Shown here: positions 1-8,609 of the stretch, piece by piece
Layout of the letters: each line of letters opens with the position of its first letter
How positions within the stretch are numbered: the first letter of the stretch is position 1
Assembly (NCBI RefSeq): GCF_036014215.1
Contig: NZ_CP107921.1
Location: 6,021,501 to 6,085,500, forward strand
From: Streptomyces sp. NBC_00440
Lineage (GTDB): Bacteria; Actinomycetota; Actinomycetes; Streptomycetales; Streptomycetaceae
Length of the DNA: 64,000 bases
Direction: 5' to 3'
The notes under the pieces: generated by a model
Databases searched by the model: none
The model's input: only the letters and a program-made list of their open reading frames with translations
Told to the model about the DNA's origin: nothing
Position numbers and translations under genes: made by a program

Positions 1-2618
1 ACGACAGCCTGGTCGACAAGAGCGCGCAGGGCTGGAACTGGCTGGACCAGAGCTACTACATCGACCAGCGCCACGACATCAACAGCGGCGACCTGACCGA
101 CCGGCTCCAGCAGCTGCGGAACGAGACCGACCCCAACCTCTCGCTGCTCTACCTCGACGTCTACTACACGCACGGCTGGATCGCCGACAAGACCGCCGAG
201 GCCGTCCGCCAGCAGGGCTGGAACCTGGCGTCCGAGTGGGCGGACAAGTTCGAGCGGGACACGCTCTGGTCGCACTGGGCCAATGACCTGGATTACGGCG
301 ACGCCCACAACAAGGGCCTCAACTCGAAGATCATCCGGTTCATCCGGAACGACGAGAAGGACGTCTGGAACAACGATCCGGTCCTCGGCCAGACCGCCAT
401 CCAGGAGTTCGAGGGCTGGACGGGCGAGACCGACTGGACGAAGTTCTACGACACCGTCTGGCAGAAGGACCTCCCCGCCAAATATCTCCAGCACCAGAAG
501 ATCACCCGCTGGGACGGCAACGACATCACCTTCACCGGCGGGGTGACCGGCACCGTCAAGGACGGCAGGCGTGCCGTCTACGACCACGGGCGGCAGGTCA
601 TCGACGGGAACGACTACCTGATCCCGTGGGACGGCGGCAAGAAGCTCTACCACTACAACAAGACGGGTGGCACGACCAGTTGGCAGGTGCCGGGGAGCGG
701 GACGTACACCGTCTACAAGCTCACCGACAACGGCCGCACCAGGGCCGGCACCGTCAAGCCGGTCAAGGGGCGGATCACCCTGACGGCGGCGGCGGGCCAG
801 CCGTACGTGCTCTACCCGGACCACGCCCCGAAGCAGGCCGATCCCCGCTGGGGACAGGACACCGAGGTCGAGGACCCCGGCTTCAACGACGCGAAGCTGA
901 GCGACTGGCAGCGGACCGGCACCGCCGTACGGGACACCGACGGTCAGGGCCGCAACAGCGCAGCGCTCTCCGGAAGCGGCACGGCGGCCGTCTCCCAGCA
1001 GCTCAGGGGCCTCAAGCCCGGGGCCCGCTACTCCGCATCGGCCTGGATCGAGGTGCAGCCCGGCAGGTCGAGACGTACGACGCTCTCGGCGGGCGGCAAG
1101 TCGGTGGTGGTCGAGCGGTCGACCGCGAAGAACATGGTCGCCGCATCCGACTGGCACGGCACCTGGTTCCAACGGGCCGCGGTCAACTTCACCGCACCGG
1201 AGCACGGCGCCACCACGCTCAGGATCGAGGCCGCGAAGGGCTCGGCGGCCACGGTGCGGCTCGATGACATCCGGGTCGTGGCGAACGCTCCGACGGTCAG
1301 GGCGGGGACGGTCGCGTCCGAGGACTTCGAACACGTCGACCAGGGCTGGGGACCCTTCCTCAAGGGCGACGCGGGCGGCGACACCGACCCCCGCACCCAC
1401 ATCGCGCAGAAGCACGCCCCGTACACACAGGCAGGCTGGAACGGGAAGGCCATCGACGACGTCATCGGCAGCGGCCAGTCGCTGAAGTCGCACGAGGAGA
1501 ACACCGGCCTCGTCTACCGGACCGCGCCGTGGACCGTCCCGATGGCCGAAGGCCACGCGTACCAGGTGCGGTTCGACTACCAGTCGAGCGACGCGGGCGC
1601 CTATGCGTGGGTCGACGGCTACGACCGTACGTCGGGCTCCGGCGCCGCATCGGTGGAGACCCGGAGCACCCCCATCGGCAGACAGCGGACCACCGGGCAC
1701 TTCAGCGAGCAGCTCACGGCCGGCTGCGGGGACACCTTCACCGGGCTGCGCAAGTCCGAAGGGGCACCCGACGGCGCCGACTTCGTGCTCGACAACTTCA
1801 CGGTGACCGACCTGGGCCCGGCAACCGGACAGGCCGCCTGCGGCACGCTCTCCGTCGACCCGGCCGACCAGACCCTGGAACCGGGTGCGAAGAACAAGGT
1901 CTCGGCCACCTTCACCAACTACGAGGCGACCGCGGCGACCGGTGTCTCGGTGAGCCTGGACCTTCCCGACGGCTGGCAGGCCGAGCCCGCGGGGCCGGTC
2001 ACCTTCGACAGCGTCGCCCCGGGCGCCGAGGCCACCGGCACCTGGCAGGTCACCCCGCCGGCCGACGCGGCGTACCAGCCCTACGAGCTGCGCTCCACCG
2101 GCTCGTACACGGTCGGCGGCAGCACCCGGAAGCTGACCGCGTCCGCCTCGGTCCGCACGCTCCCGCCGCCGCCCACCGAGGACCGCTACGCCAGCGATCT
2201 CGACTGGACGTCCATGGAGAACGGCTGGGGACCGGCCGAGAAGGACATGGACAACGGCGAGACGGCGGCGGGCGACGGCACACCGCTGACCATCGGCGGC
2301 ACGGTGTACGCCAAGGGGCTCGGCACCGCGTCGCCCGGCACCATCCGCTACTACCTGGGCGGCCGGTGCACGTCCTTCACCGCGCAGGCGGGTCTCGACA
2401 GTTCGCAGGGGACGCGCGGCAGCGTGCAGTTCAGCGTGGTCGCCGACGGCACCGAGAAGGTCAAGTCGCCGGTGCTCAAGGGGGCCGACGGCGCCTGGTC
2501 GCTGACGGCCGATGTGACCGGAGCGAAGTACGTCGACCTCGTCACGGGTGACGGCGGCGACGGGCCCGGCAACGATCACGCGGACTGGGGCGACGCCCGC
2601 TTCCACTGCGGCGGCTGA
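1..2618 (+). CDS. Endo-alpha-N-acetylgalactosaminidase (GH101), 3' part
   Basis: Partial gene: the frame is open from base 3, giving about 871 residues, and the start lies outside the window. GH101 enzymes release the O-linked core-1 disaccharide Gal-beta-1,3-GalNAc from mucin-type glycoproteins and are normally secreted. The fragment opens in the catalytic barrel: LLYLDVYY carries the likely nucleophile Asp (fragment residue 52) and LASEWADKF the likely acid/base Glu (residue 78). Beyond it are a beta-sandwich and two galactose-binding-like modules (about 285-600), a NEW3-type Ig-like domain (CGTLSVDPADQTLEPG onward) and a terminal NPCBM domain (about 730-871; GGTVYAKGLGT). The modules fit binding to insoluble glycans. 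The catalytic pair was assigned by motif, not alignment. It ends at a strong hairpin before the PL8 gene. Confidence 0.88.
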   Translation, partial: DSLVDKSAQGWNWLDQSYYIDQRHDINSGDLTDRLQQLRNETDPNLSLLYLDVYYTHGWIADKTAEAVRQQGWNLASEWADKFERDTLWSHWANDLDYGDAHNKGLNSKIIRFIRNDEKDVWNNDPVLGQTAIQEFEGWTGETDWTKFYDTVWQKDLPAKYLQHQKITRWDGNDITFTGGVTGTVKDGRRAVYDHGRQVIDGNDYLIPWDGGKKLYHYNKTGGTTSWQVPGSGTYTVYKLTDNGRTRAGTVKPVKGRITLTAAAGQPYVLYPDHAPKQADPRWGQDTEVEDPGFNDAKLSDWQRTGTAVRDTDGQGRNSAALSGSGTAAVSQQLRGLKPGARYSASAWIEVQPGRSRRTTLSAGGKSVVVERSTAKNMVAASDWHGTWFQRAAVNFTAPEHGATTLRIEAAKGSAATVRLDDIRVVANAPTVRAGTVASEDFEHVDQGWGPFLKGDAGGDTDPRTHIAQKHAPYTQAGWNGKAIDDVIGSGQSLKSHEENTGLVYRTAPWTVPMAEGHAYQVRFDYQSSDAGAYAWVDGYDRTSGSGAASVETRSTPIGRQRTTGHFSEQLTAGCGDTFTGLRKSEGAPDGADFVLDNFTVTDLGPATGQAACGTLSVDPADQTLEPGAKNKVSATFTNYEATAATGVSVSLDLPDGWQAEPAGPVTFDSVAPGAEATGTWQVTPPADAAYQPYELRSTGSYTVGGSTRKLTASASVRTLPPPPTEDRYASDLDWTSMENGWGPAEKDMDNGETAAGDGTPLTIGGTVYAKGLGTASPGTIRYYLGGRCTSFTAQAGLDSSQGTRGSVQFSVVADGTEKVKSPVLKGADGAWSLTADVTGAKYVDLVTGDGGDGPGNDHADWGDARFHCGG

Positions 2619-2686
2619 CGGGCCGGTCGGGGGGCCGGTCGAGGGAGGTGGGAAGGGCCGGCCGACGGCCGGTGGAAGGCTGACCG

Positions 2687-2735
2687 AGAAAGCGCTTGCT
2701 CCCGGTTCAAGGTGATCCGGGAGCAAGCGCTTTCT
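2687..2735 (+). terminator. Perfect 19-bp hairpin after the GH101 gene
   Basis: Arms 2687-2705 and 2717-2735 are perfectly complementary with an 11-nt loop. The position suits intrinsic termination of the GH101 transcript. Each arm also contains the palindromic core AAGCGCTT, which resembles half of a LacI-family operator, and the structure lies 90 bp before the PL8 start, so it could also be a paired operator for that gene. Confidence 0.7.
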
Positions 2736-2825
2736 GTTCATGTTGTCCAGACCATTGCCCGGCCGTTGAGGCCCTGCTACACCAGCGGCTAGCAGATCCA
2801 CGCCCCCTGTCTCCGGGAGTCTCCT

Positions 2826-5228
2826 GTGCCCTCGCTGCCCCCCTGGTCCCGTCGCGCCTTCCTCGCCACCGCGGGCGCCGGAGCGCTCACGCTGACCGCC
2901 GTGCCGTACGCGAACGCGGCCCCGTCCGCCGCGTCCGCGCCGTCGACTGCCGGAACGGCCACGGCTGCGGACGCGGGCTCCGACGACGAGTTCGCGACGC
3001 TGCGCGGCCGCTGGCTGGATCTGGCGCTCGGTACCGGTTACGACGCGACCGCGGAGCCGTACGCGTCCCAGCTCAAGGCGACCGGCCAACTCGCCACGCA
3101 GTTCCGGGCGTCGATGGCCCCGGCGGACAAGTCCCTCTGGGCGGACTACCCGTTCGACCCGCCGGCCGGCATCACCCAGAGCTACACCCGGCTGTGGACG
3201 ATGGCCGAGGCGTACCTCCAGGACGGCACCGGGCTCACCGGCGACGCCGGGCTGCTCGCCGATGTGATCACCGGCATCGACCACCTCTCCGCGAAGATCT
3301 ACAACCCCACGACGACGGTCTACGGCAACTGGTGGGAGTGGCAGATCGGCAGCCCCCGGCTGCTGATGGACCTGGTGGCCGCCCTCTACGGCCACCTCAC
3401 CGACAGCCAGATCCAGGCCGCCTGCGCGGCCGTCGACCACTTCATCCCCGACTCGGTGCTCGCCGACTACTCCGGCACATCGACCGGCGCCAACCGGGTC
3501 GACCTCTGCCGCTCGGTCACCATGCGCGGCGTGAACGGCCGCTCCCCGGAGAAGATCGCGCTGGCCCGCGACGCGCTCTCGCCCGTCTTCCCGTACGTCA
3601 CCAAGAGCGACGGGCTCTACCCCGACGGCTCGTTCCTCCAGCACACGTCGATCGCCTACTCGGGCACCTACGGCCAGGTCATGCTGGACGGCCTCGGCCG
3701 GCTCTTCACCCTGCTCGCGGGCTCCACCTGGGACGTCACCGACCCCAACCGGCAGATCATCCTGGACAGCGTCGAGCACGCCTACGCGCCCATCATCTAC
3801 AACGGCCTGGCCATGGACAGCGTCAACGGGCGTGCGGTCAGCCGCGGTTACCTCGCCAGCGACGACCAGCACGTGATGCGCAGCGACCACTTCCACGGGA
3901 AGGGGCTGATCGCCGCCATAGCGGTCATGGCGGGCGGTGCGTCCGATGCCGAGCGGCTGCGCTGGCAGGGGATGGTCAAGGGCTGGATCGAGCGGGACAC
4001 CACGACCCCGATCCTCACCGCGACGCAGTTCGGCGTCGCCGACCTCTCCCGGCTGCACGCGGTCGCCGCCGCCCCGGTGGCGGCGGCCCCGGAACCGGTC
4101 GCCCACAACCTCTTCGCCTCCATGGACCGCGCGGTGCACCGCCGCCCCGGCTGGGCGGCGAACATCTCGATGTCCTCCGAGCGGATCTCGTACTACGAGT
4201 GCGGCAACGGCGAGAACCTGCACGGCTGGCACACCGGCGCCGGAATGCTCTACTGGTGGCCGGGCAAGCAGGCGAACGACCACTACACCGACTGGTTCTG
4301 GCCGACCGTCGACCCGTACCGGATGCCCGGAACCACCGTGTCGACCAAGCGGCTTGCCGATGAGGCGGGCGGCGAGTGGGGCGCCGCCAAGCCGGCCGTC
4401 CAGTGGGTGGGCGGAGCGAGCGACGGCGAGTTCGCGGCCGTCGGCCAGCAGGTGAAGGGGCTGCTCTCCACCCTCCAGGCCCACAAGTCCTGGTTCTGCG
4501 TCGCCGACACGGTGATCTGCCTGGGTGCGGGGATCACCGCGACCGACGGCGTCCCGGTCGAGACGGTGGTCGACAACCGCAACCTCGGAGCCGACGGCAA
4601 GGCCGCGTTCACGCTGGACGACCGCGGCCGGCCGCGCTGGGCCCACCTCGCGGGCCACGGCGGATGGGTCTTCCCCGGTGGCACGGACGCGCTGCACACC
4701 CTGCGCGAGGCACGCACCGGGGCGTGGCACGACATCAACACCACCAGCTCGACCGAGCGGCAGACCCGCACCTTCCAGACCCTCTGGCTCGACCACGGCA
4801 CGGACCCGGTGGACGCCTCGTACGCGTATCTGCTGATGCCCGGCGCCTCGCCCCGCACGCTCGCGGCCCGCGCGGCCGACCGCGGCTGGCTGGAGGTACT
4901 GACCAATACGGCGGCACAGCAGGGCGTCGCCGTACGCTCACTCGGGCTGACCGCGGTGAACTTCTGGCAGCCCGGTACGGTGGGGCAGCTCACCGCCGCG
5001 GCTCCGGCGAGCGTGCTGGTGCGGCGCAAGCGGCGCACCGCCACCCTGCACATCAGCGAGCCGCCGCGGACCGGGAAGCCGGTGGAGATCGTCTGGAAGC
5101 AGCCGGTACGCCGGGTGACCAGCGCGGACCCCTCCGTGCAGGTGGTCTCGACCGGCCGGTCGCTGCGGCTGCGGGTCACCCCGGGCACGGCGGGCGCGAC
5201 GCACGCCTGCGAGGTCGTCCTCGGCTGA
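2826..5228 (+). CDS. Tat-exported polysaccharide lyase family 8 (hyaluronate/chondroitin/xanthan lyase type)
   Basis: 800 residues from a GTG start. PL8 enzymes cleave uronic-acid-containing polysaccharides by beta-elimination outside the cell. The N-terminus is a twin-arginine signal (SRRAFLA at residues 8-14, then a hydrophobic Ala/Leu stretch and an Ala-rich cleavage region near 28-33). The catalytic triad is visible: Asn223 in TGANRVDLC, His273 in FLQHTSIAY and Tyr282 in SGTYGQ. This spacing (50 then 9) equals that of the pneumococcal hyaluronate lyase triad. The aromatic patch GNWWEWQIGSPR is at 167-178. The C-terminal half is the beta-sandwich typical of the family. Substrate cannot be told from sequence. 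With the neighbouring GH101 it suggests a glycan-foraging pair. Confidence 0.9.
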   Translation: MPSLPPWSRRAFLATAGAGALTLTAVPYANAAPSAASAPSTAGTATAADAGSDDEFATLRGRWLDLALGTGYDATAEPYASQLKATGQLATQFRASMAPADKSLWADYPFDPPAGITQSYTRLWTMAEAYLQDGTGLTGDAGLLADVITGIDHLSAKIYNPTTTVYGNWWEWQIGSPRLLMDLVAALYGHLTDSQIQAACAAVDHFIPDSVLADYSGTSTGANRVDLCRSVTMRGVNGRSPEKIALARDALSPVFPYVTKSDGLYPDGSFLQHTSIAYSGTYGQVMLDGLGRLFTLLAGSTWDVTDPNRQIILDSVEHAYAPIIYNGLAMDSVNGRAVSRGYLASDDQHVMRSDHFHGKGLIAAIAVMAGGASDAERLRWQGMVKGWIERDTTTPILTATQFGVADLSRLHAVAAAPVAAAPEPVAHNLFASMDRAVHRRPGWAANISMSSERISYYECGNGENLHGWHTGAGMLYWWPGKQANDHYTDWFWPTVDPYRMPGTTVSTKRLADEAGGEWGAAKPAVQWVGGASDGEFAAVGQQVKGLLSTLQAHKSWFCVADTVICLGAGITATDGVPVETVVDNRNLGADGKAAFTLDDRGRPRWAHLAGHGGWVFPGGTDALHTLREARTGAWHDINTTSSTERQTRTFQTLWLDHGTDPVDASYAYLLMPGASPRTLAARAADRGWLEVLTNTAAQQGVAVRSLGLTAVNFWQPGTVGQLTAAAPASVLVRRKRRTATLHISEPPRTGKPVEIVWKQPVRRVTSADPSVQVVSTGRSLRLRVTPGTAGATHACEVVLG

Positions 5229-5298
5229 CCGGGCACCGGACGGCCCGGCCGCGCTCGCGTCCCCGTCCTGGCACCGCTCCCGGAGCTTGTCCGAGCTC

Positions 5299-5315
5299 TT
5301 GTGGGAACTCCACAA
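5299..5315. promoter_or_regulatory. Palindrome upstream of accB, candidate operator
   Basis: TTGTGG-GAACT-CCACAA is a perfect inverted repeat (6-5-6) about 130 bp before the accB start. A second inverted repeat, ACTGCGC-N9-GCGCAGT (5409-5431), lies just before a -10-like TAGGGT (5435-5440) that ends 6 bp before the ATG. The arrangement looks like an operator-controlled promoter, possibly giving a leaderless transcript. The regulator is unknown. Confidence 0.4.
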
Positions 5316-5446
5316 TCCGGAGTGGTCCTGGACTGGCACTTCGCCTGCGCCGCCGGGCTCTTCTGTCCAGGGCGGCCAGGAAACTGGTCCGGAGACTGTG
5401 CGAAGTGCACTGCGCGTTTTCTTGGCGCAGTTCGTAGGGTCGGAAC

Positions 5447-7030
5447 ATGACCGTTTTGGACGAGACCGCGGGCCGGCCCACCGACGCACGTGGCCGGGTG
5501 GCGGAGCTGCTGGCCCTGCGCGAGCAGGCCAGGCGCGGGCCCAGTGAGCGAGCGACCGAGGCCCAGCACACGAAGGGCAAGCTGACCGCGCGCGAGCGCA
5601 TCGAGCTGCTGGTGGACCCGGGATCGTTCAAGGAGGTCGAGCAGCTGCGCCGGCACCGGGCGACCGGCTTCGGCCTGGAGGCGAAGAAGCCGTACACCGA
5701 TGGTGTCATCACCGGGTGGGGCACGGTCGAGGGCCGCACGGTCTTCGTCTACGCGCACGACTTCCGGATCTTCGGCGGGGCGCTGGGCGAGGCCCACGCC
5801 ACGAAGATCCACAAGATCATGGACATGGCCATCTCGGCGGGTGCGCCGCTGGTCTCCCTGAACGACGGCGCCGGCGCCCGTATCCAGGAGGGCGTCAGCG
5901 CTCTCGCGGGGTACGGTGGGATCTTCCAGCGCAACACGCGTGCGTCGGGCGTGATCCCGCAGATCAGTGTGATGCTCGGCCCGTGCGCCGGCGGCGCCGC
6001 CTACAGCCCCGCGCTCACGGACTTCGTGTTCATGGTGCGTGAGACATCGCAGATGTTCATCACAGGACCGGACGTGGTCCGCGCGGTGACGGGCGAGGAG
6101 ATCACCCAGAACGGCCTCGGTGGCGCCGATGTGCACGCCGAGACGTCCGGCGTCGCGCACTTCGCGTACGACGACGAGGAGACCTGCATCGCGGAGGTCC
6201 GCTACCTCATCTCGATGCTGCCGTCGAACAACCGGGAGAACCCGCCCTCGCACCCCAGCGAGGACCCGGCGGACCGCCGATCCGAGAAGCTGCTCGACCT
6301 CGTACCGGCGGACGGCAACCGCCCCTACGACATGCACCAGGTCATCGAGGAGCTGGTCGACGACGGCGACTTCCTGGAGATCCACGAGCGCTGGGCGCGG
6401 AACATCATCTGCGCGCTCGCCCGGATGGACGGCCAGGTCGTGGGCATCGTGGCGAACCAGCCGCAGGCCCTGGCGGGTGTCCTGGACATCGAGGCGTCCG
6501 AGAAGGCGGCCCGTTTCGTCCAGATGTGCGACGCGTTCAACATCCCGATCATCACCCTCCTGGACGTACCCGGCTTCCTGCCCGGCGTGGACCAGGAGCA
6601 CGGCGGGATCATCCGCCACGGCGCGAAGCTGCTGTACGCGTACTGCAACGCCACCGTCCCGCGGATCTCGCTGATCCTGCGCAAGGCGTACGGGGGCGCG
6701 TACATCGTCATGGACTCCCAGTCCATCGGCGCCGACCTCACCTACGCCTGGCCGACGAACGAGATCGCTGTGATGGGTGCCGAGGGCGCCGCCAACGTGA
6801 TCTTCCGCAAGCAGATCGCCGAAGCCGAGGACCCCGACGCCATGCGCGCCCGGATGGTCAAGGAGTACAAGGCCGAGCTGATGCACCCGTACTACGCGGC
6901 CGAGCGCGGGCTCGTGGACGACGTCATCGACCCGGCCGAGACCCGCGAGGTCCTCATCGCGTCGCTCGCGATGCTGCGCACGAAGCACGCCGACCTGCCC
7001 TCGCGCAAGCACGGCAACCCGCCGCAGTAA
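5447..7030 (+). CDS. accB: Acyl-CoA carboxylase beta subunit (carboxyltransferase)
   Basis: 527 residues, the normal length for biotin-dependent propionyl/acetyl-CoA carboxylase beta chains. It transfers carboxyl from carboxybiotin to acyl-CoA, giving malonyl- or methylmalonyl-CoA for fatty acid and polyketide synthesis. The N-terminus carries the family sequence HTKGKLTARERI (about 41-52). Oxyanion-hole glycines are visible in GPCAGGAAYSPALTDF (about 181-196) and in the second half in LRKAYGGAYIVM. Directly downstream is the tiny epsilon subunit gene, the arrangement of S. coelicolor SCO5535-5536. No alpha (biotin carboxylase) gene is in this window; in Streptomyces it is supplied from elsewhere. 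The start is supported by the conserved N-terminus. Confidence 0.95.
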   Translation: MTVLDETAGRPTDARGRVAELLALREQARRGPSERATEAQHTKGKLTARERIELLVDPGSFKEVEQLRRHRATGFGLEAKKPYTDGVITGWGTVEGRTVFVYAHDFRIFGGALGEAHATKIHKIMDMAISAGAPLVSLNDGAGARIQEGVSALAGYGGIFQRNTRASGVIPQISVMLGPCAGGAAYSPALTDFVFMVRETSQMFITGPDVVRAVTGEEITQNGLGGADVHAETSGVAHFAYDDEETCIAEVRYLISMLPSNNRENPPSHPSEDPADRRSEKLLDLVPADGNRPYDMHQVIEELVDDGDFLEIHERWARNIICALARMDGQVVGIVANQPQALAGVLDIEASEKAARFVQMCDAFNIPIITLLDVPGFLPGVDQEHGGIIRHGAKLLYAYCNATVPRISLILRKAYGGAYIVMDSQSIGADLTYAWPTNEIAVMGAEGAANVIFRKQIAEAEDPDAMRARMVKEYKAELMHPYYAAERGLVDDVIDPAETREVLIASLAMLRTKHADLPSRKHGNPPQ

Positions 7031-7085
7031 GCCACCGAGCCACAGCCACAGCCACAGCACGTATGTCCCAGTAAGGGGAAAGACC

Positions 7086-7292
7086 TTGAGTACTCCCACC
7101 GCCGCCGCATCGCTGCTCCGCGTCGAGAAGGGCCACGCGGACCCGGAGGAGCTGGCCGCGATCACCGCGATCCTGCTGGCCCGCGCAGGCAACCGGCCCG
7201 AGGCCCCGGCGCACACGCCCCGCAGCACGGCCGGCTGGCGCCGCCTGGAGCGCACCCCGGGCTTCCGGGCCCCGCACTCCTGGCAGGGCTGA
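7086..7292 (+). CDS. accE: Acyl-CoA carboxylase epsilon subunit
   Basis: 68 residues from a TTG start preceded by the purine-rich AAGGGGAAAG. AccE proteins are small actinobacterial subunits that bind the beta subunit and raise carboxylase activity. Recognisable features are the N-terminal LLRVEKGHADPEELAAITAI helix, the middle SxAGWRRLER segment and the C-terminal SWQG, typical of the family (PF13822). It follows accB by 55 bp and should be cotranscribed with it. A strong terminator follows 38 bp after the stop. Confidence 0.92.
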   Translation: MSTPTAAASLLRVEKGHADPEELAAITAILLARAGNRPEAPAHTPRSTAGWRRLERTPGFRAPHSWQG

Positions 7293-7330
7293 GCCGGGCC
7301 GGTCTCCGGCCCGACCGCACAGACAGCAGA

Positions 7331-7374
7331 CGAAAGGCGCCCGCACCCTCTCCGGAGGGTGCGGGCGCCTTTCG
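7331..7374. terminator. Bidirectional terminator between accE and cvnD2
   Basis: A perfect 20-bp stem (7331-7350 with 7355-7374) around a TCCG tetraloop, A-rich on the left and T-rich on the right. It lies between two convergent transcription units and can terminate both. Confidence 0.88.
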
Positions 7375-7394
7375 CTGTACGGCCTGGGGCCCCG

Positions 7395-7976
7395 CTAACG
7401 CAGGCGTGCCATCAGTGCGTGCTCGACGAGTGTGATCAGCGCGCTCTTTGCATCTGCGCGGTGTCGTGCGTCGGTGGTGAGGATGGGGGTGTCGGGGCCG
7501 ATCTGGAGGGCTTCGCGTACTTCGTCGGGGGTGTAGGGCTGGTGTCCGTCGAAGCCGTTGAGGGCGATGACGAAGGGGAGTCCCGAGTTCTCGAAGTAGT
7601 CCACCGCGGGGAAGCAGTCGGCGAGGCGGCGGGTGTCGACGAGTACGACGGCGCCGATGGCGCCGCGTACGAGGTCGTCCCACATGAACCAGAAGCGGTC
7701 CTGTCCCGGTGTGCCGAACAGGTAGAGGATCAGGTCCTGGTCGAGGGTGATGCGTCCGAAGTCCATGGCCACCGTGGTGGTGGTCTTGTCCCCGGTGTGT
7801 GTGAGGTCGTCGATGCCCGCGGACGCGGACGTCATGACTGCCTCGGTACGCAGCGGGTTGATCTCCGAGACGGCGCCGACGAACGTGGTCTTGCCCACGC
7901 CGAAGCCCCCTGCCACCACGATCTTCGCGGAGGTAGTGGAGCGGGCTGCACCGCCGCTAGAGCTTGCGAAGTCCAC
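7395..7976 (-). CDS. cvnD2: Conservon small GTPase CvnD2
   Basis: 193 residues, ATP/GTP-binding protein of the conservon type (resembling MglA/Ras-like GTPases). P-loop GGFGVGKTTFVG is at about 24-35, followed by the switch region and a G3-like LYLFGTPGQDRFWFM (about 85-99). The G4 position reads ALNGFDG, close to NKxD in place but not in sequence. In S. coelicolor, CvnD partners CvnA-C in membrane-associated assemblies likened to G-protein-coupled receptor systems. It overlaps cvnC2 by 20 bp, suggesting translational coupling. It differs from CvnD1 in this window at only three residues (Ala/Ser in RRLxDCF, Ala/Gly in AKSxLIT, and the final Arg/Lys). Confidence 0.95.
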   Translation of the reverse strand: MDFASSSGGAARSTTSAKIVVAGGFGVGKTTFVGAVSEINPLRTEAVMTSASAGIDDLTHTGDKTTTTVAMDFGRITLDQDLILYLFGTPGQDRFWFMWDDLVRGAIGAVVLVDTRRLADCFPAVDYFENSGLPFVIALNGFDGHQPYTPDEVREALQIGPDTPILTTDARHRADAKSALITLVEHALMARLR

Positions 7977-8520
7977 TGAGCACCCTTTCGAGCAGTGTCA
8001 CGTCTGGCTGGCCGCCGACGGCATCGTCGCCGCCGGGCTGATGGATGGCGACAAGCCCGGCCTCCGCCAGATCGGCGACGAGGATCCGGGCGACGCCGAG
8101 AGGAATCGTAAGAAGTGCCGAGATCTCGGCAACAGACTTGATCTCGACACAGAGCCGGCAGATCCGCTGGTGCTCGGGCAACTGCCCTTGCAGCTGCGAC
8201 GGTTCTGCCGTGGTGCTGACCAGTGCCTCGATGGCGAGCTGGTAACGCGGCCGGGTCCGGCCGCCGGTCATGGCGTACGGGCGCACCAGGGGATTGCGGT
8301 CCTGAGCCGGAGCCGGGTCGGGCTGCTGGTGCGGTGTCCAGTGCGGCTGCACCGGCTGGATGCGCGGCGGCTGGTCGTACGGCGACGGGGGCTCCGGCTG
8401 CTGGTACGGCTGCCTGCCGTGTCTGCCCGGCGTGGAGGGAAAGTCGAAACGGTTCTGGTCGAACTCGCCCGGAACCCGCTGCTCACCGTAGTAAGGGTGA
8501 CCGCCTGGGGGTGTTGCCAC
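7957..8520 (-). CDS. cvnC2: Conservon protein CvnC2 (DUF742)
   Basis: 187 residues, GTG start with a strong GGAGGAGG ribosome site upstream. The first 75 residues are Pro/Gln/Tyr-rich and probably disordered. The rest is the DUF742 domain, with the conserved block LVRPYAMTGGRTRP near residues 77-90, a winged-helix-like middle (SVAEISALLTIPLGVARIL) and the ending LLERVLSGLRKL. DUF742 proteins occur almost only in conservons and their molecular role is unsettled. The N-terminal tail is about 50 residues longer than in CvnC1 of the neighbouring conservon. Confidence 0.93.
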   Translation of the reverse strand: MATPPGGHPYYGEQRVPGEFDQNRFDFPSTPGRHGRQPYQQPEPPSPYDQPPRIQPVQPHWTPHQQPDPAPAQDRNPLVRPYAMTGGRTRPRYQLAIEALVSTTAEPSQLQGQLPEHQRICRLCVEIKSVAEISALLTIPLGVARILVADLAEAGLVAIHQPGGDDAVGGQPDVTLLERVLSGLRKL

Positions 8521-8609
8521 GTTTCCTCCTCCAACTGCCCGTCGCTGTTCCTGTGGGGCTGCGCCACCGCACCTTATGGCGCGGTGGCGAGAAACGCACT
8601 GTCTGTTTG

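Noticed and set aside
4283..7255. A 990-codon open frame on the minus strand opposite the PL8 and accB genes
   Set aside because: It is the antisense shadow of two well-supported genes. High GC content with strong third-position bias commonly leaves the opposite strand open, and its translation matches no family.
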